Source: Nitrospirota bacterium (GTDB taxonomy: Bacteria; Nitrospinota; Nitrospinia; Nitrospinales; VA-1). Taken from it: a stretch of 6,712 nt of DNA. The notes below the pieces were generated by a model, which worked only from the letters and a program-made list of their open reading frames with translations, ran no database searches and was not told the DNA's origin. Location of the stretch: NCBI GenBank assembly GCA_003235465.1, contig QJWD01000168.1, forward strand, positions 1 to 6,712. The letters run 5' to 3'. The position numbers and the translations under genes were made by a program. The first letter of the stretch is position 1, and every line of letters starts with the position of its first letter. Of this stretch, positions 5,617 through 6,712 are shown piece by piece.

Positions 5617-6712
5617 ATGCCGCAAAAACTCACACTCAAGAAGCTGATCGACCATTTGATTCACGAATCGCAAAATCCTTTCACCACCGATGAATTCGTG
5701 CAGCGGATTCAGAAGCGCTGGCCGAGGAAAATCTCCCGTTCCACCCTCGGCAGGCTTAAGCGCAAGCTCAACGTCCACGATGGACTGATCGGCGTCGAGG
5801 CGGATGACTTTCTCCCCTTCAAGGCCGTCCTCAACAAGGTGGGCCATCTTTCCCTGGCGGTGGAGCCGGGCAAGCTGGAGTGGGAACGGCGCGTGTTCAT
5901 CCCCGGGCACAGGATGATTCCCTATCTGTCGCCGCAGCGCCTGGAGAGAGATCTGGTTTTTCTGGATCCGGCAGGCCGGGAGATTCCCAAACTCAAGACG
6001 TCGTTTTACATCGACGAGGTCATCCACTTCTATCATTACTCGGGCGAGCGCCATTTCCCCGACGAGATCAACGTGAACGAGTGGATGCCGGTGAAAAGTT
6101 CGCTGGGGTTGACGGCATGGGATCTGGAGGCGATGGCCGCGAGCACCGGTCTTAAACGCGGCGATGCGCTGAAGTTCGACCTCGTCGATTACGATGCGGG
6201 GGTGTTTCGCGTCGAGCGCTATCCCAAGGCGCGTTTTCGGGCGGACCAGTTGAAACGGCGGACCCTCAATATCGCCCTCGAATCGATTCTCGCCCGGCTG
6301 TATTGCGATGAAGGGCTCGATTCCGGCGGCCTGCAAAAGCAGATCCTGCACGGTCTGTTTCTTGCCGACCCCGAGCTTGTCGGCCTGTCGCCGTTTTCCC
6401 TGACGGATTTTCTCGAGTCCCTAAGAGAGCTCACGGTGGTGAGTTATGAAACCGGCGCGGTGCAGCTCGCCCCGATGTGGACGACGGAACACGCGGCGCA
6501 AACGATCAAGGAGAGCCCGCGCATCCCCAAGGGGGAAACCGGATCGCTCAAGGATATATTCAAGGACCTGGGGCTTGCGTTTCAGGCCGATGAATTCACC
6601 GCCATCCTTTATACCGTGATGGCGTCGGATCATTTCAGGCTGGAGGAGGTGTTTCACCTGCTGTTCGGTGGTGAAGGAAAGTTGTTCCTCAACAAGAAGC
6701 AGCACGCCGCCT
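5617..6712 (+). CDS. Unrecognised protein with a basic, probably winged-helix N-terminus, 3'-partial
   Basis: The frame stays open from ATG 5617 to the right edge (365 codons), so the C-terminus is missing. An in-frame stop at 5584 leaves 5617 as the first usable start; its Shine-Dalgarno is poor (AGGA only three bases away). Residues 5-52 (LTLKKLIDHLIHESQ, then FTTDEFVQRIQKRW and RKISRSTLGRLKRKL) look like a helix-turn-helix with a basic recognition helix. Residues 75-205 are mixed alpha/beta with a block FIPGHRMIPYLSP (94-106) and an acidic stretch KFDLVDYDAGVFRVERY. Residues 210-360 are mainly helical, including two segments (about 220-280 and 308-350) that could be further winged-helix or regulator-like repeats. 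No signal peptide or membrane segment is seen. I cannot place it in a named family. DNA binding is inferred, and the divergent promoter region beside it would be the natural first target. Confidence 0.85.
   Translation, partial: MPQKLTLKKLIDHLIHESQNPFTTDEFVQRIQKRWPRKISRSTLGRLKRKLNVHDGLIGVEADDFLPFKAVLNKVGHLSLAVEPGKLEWERRVFIPGHRMIPYLSPQRLERDLVFLDPAGREIPKLKTSFYIDEVIHFYHYSGERHFPDEINVNEWMPVKSSLGLTAWDLEAMAASTGLKRGDALKFDLVDYDAGVFRVERYPKARFRADQLKRRTLNIALESILARLYCDEGLDSGGLQKQILHGLFLADPELVGLSPFSLTDFLESLRELTVVSYETGAVQLAPMWTTEHAAQTIKESPRIPKGETGSLKDIFKDLGLAFQADEFTAILYTVMASDHFRLEEVFHLLFGGEGKLFLNKKQHAA

Noticed and set aside
5575..6351. 258-codon open frame on the minus strand opposite the winged-helix gene
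   Set aside because: The plus strand has one uninterrupted frame to the edge with a plausible start and promoter. The minus frame looks like antisense composition and has no ribosome binding site.

Overview
The window is about 60% GC, densely packed and bacterial. A lipoprotein with a standard lipobox, a NagZ-type peptidoglycan-recycling hydrolase and a chemotaxis receptor point to a Gram-negative organism. The style of the receptor tail, the FabF-like synthase and the DUF1318-like lipoprotein would fit Nitrospinota or a former deltaproteobacterial lineage. That placement is a low-confidence impression from protein style, because no rRNA or other marker gene is present.

Layout, left to right. 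(1) 3-951 (+) is the C-terminal part of a methyl-accepting chemotaxis protein, cut by the left edge and carrying an apparent one-base frameshift near 308-310. (2) 1015-1830 (+) is a small sensorless histidine kinase with a TTG start and a good Shine-Dalgarno. (3) 1815-2900 (-) is nagZ, convergent with the kinase and overlapping it by 16 bp. (4) 2901-3075 is the divergent spacer between nagZ and the synthase and holds two perfect 12-bp palindromes. (5) 3076-4332 (+) is a FabF-like beta-ketoacyl synthase with an intact Cys-His-His triad but altered surrounding motifs. (6) 4372-4962 (+) is a lipoprotein with a DUF1318/YdbL-like C-terminus, probably cotranscribed with the synthase and followed by a probable terminator. 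(7) 5040-5291 (-) is an unrecognised 83-residue protein with a very strong ribosome binding site and a good sigma70 promoter. (8) 5292-5616 is a divergent regulatory region with a promoter on each strand and a hairpin-rich leader. (9) 5617 to the right edge (+) is the first 365 codons of an unrecognised protein with a basic, probably winged-helix N-terminus.

How the genes relate. The receptor and kinase form a signalling pair on one strand, perhaps one transcript. The synthase and lipoprotein form a compact pair that may serve envelope lipid biology; this is inference from adjacency. NagZ is an isolated cell-wall recycling enzyme. The right-hand divergent pair looks like a small protein beside a DNA-binding protein that could act on the shared promoter region. 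I see no mobile element, CRISPR array, tRNA, rRNA or defence cassette, and no clearly new system. The best leads are the divergent unknown gene pair and the atypical ketoacyl synthase with its lipoprotein neighbour.
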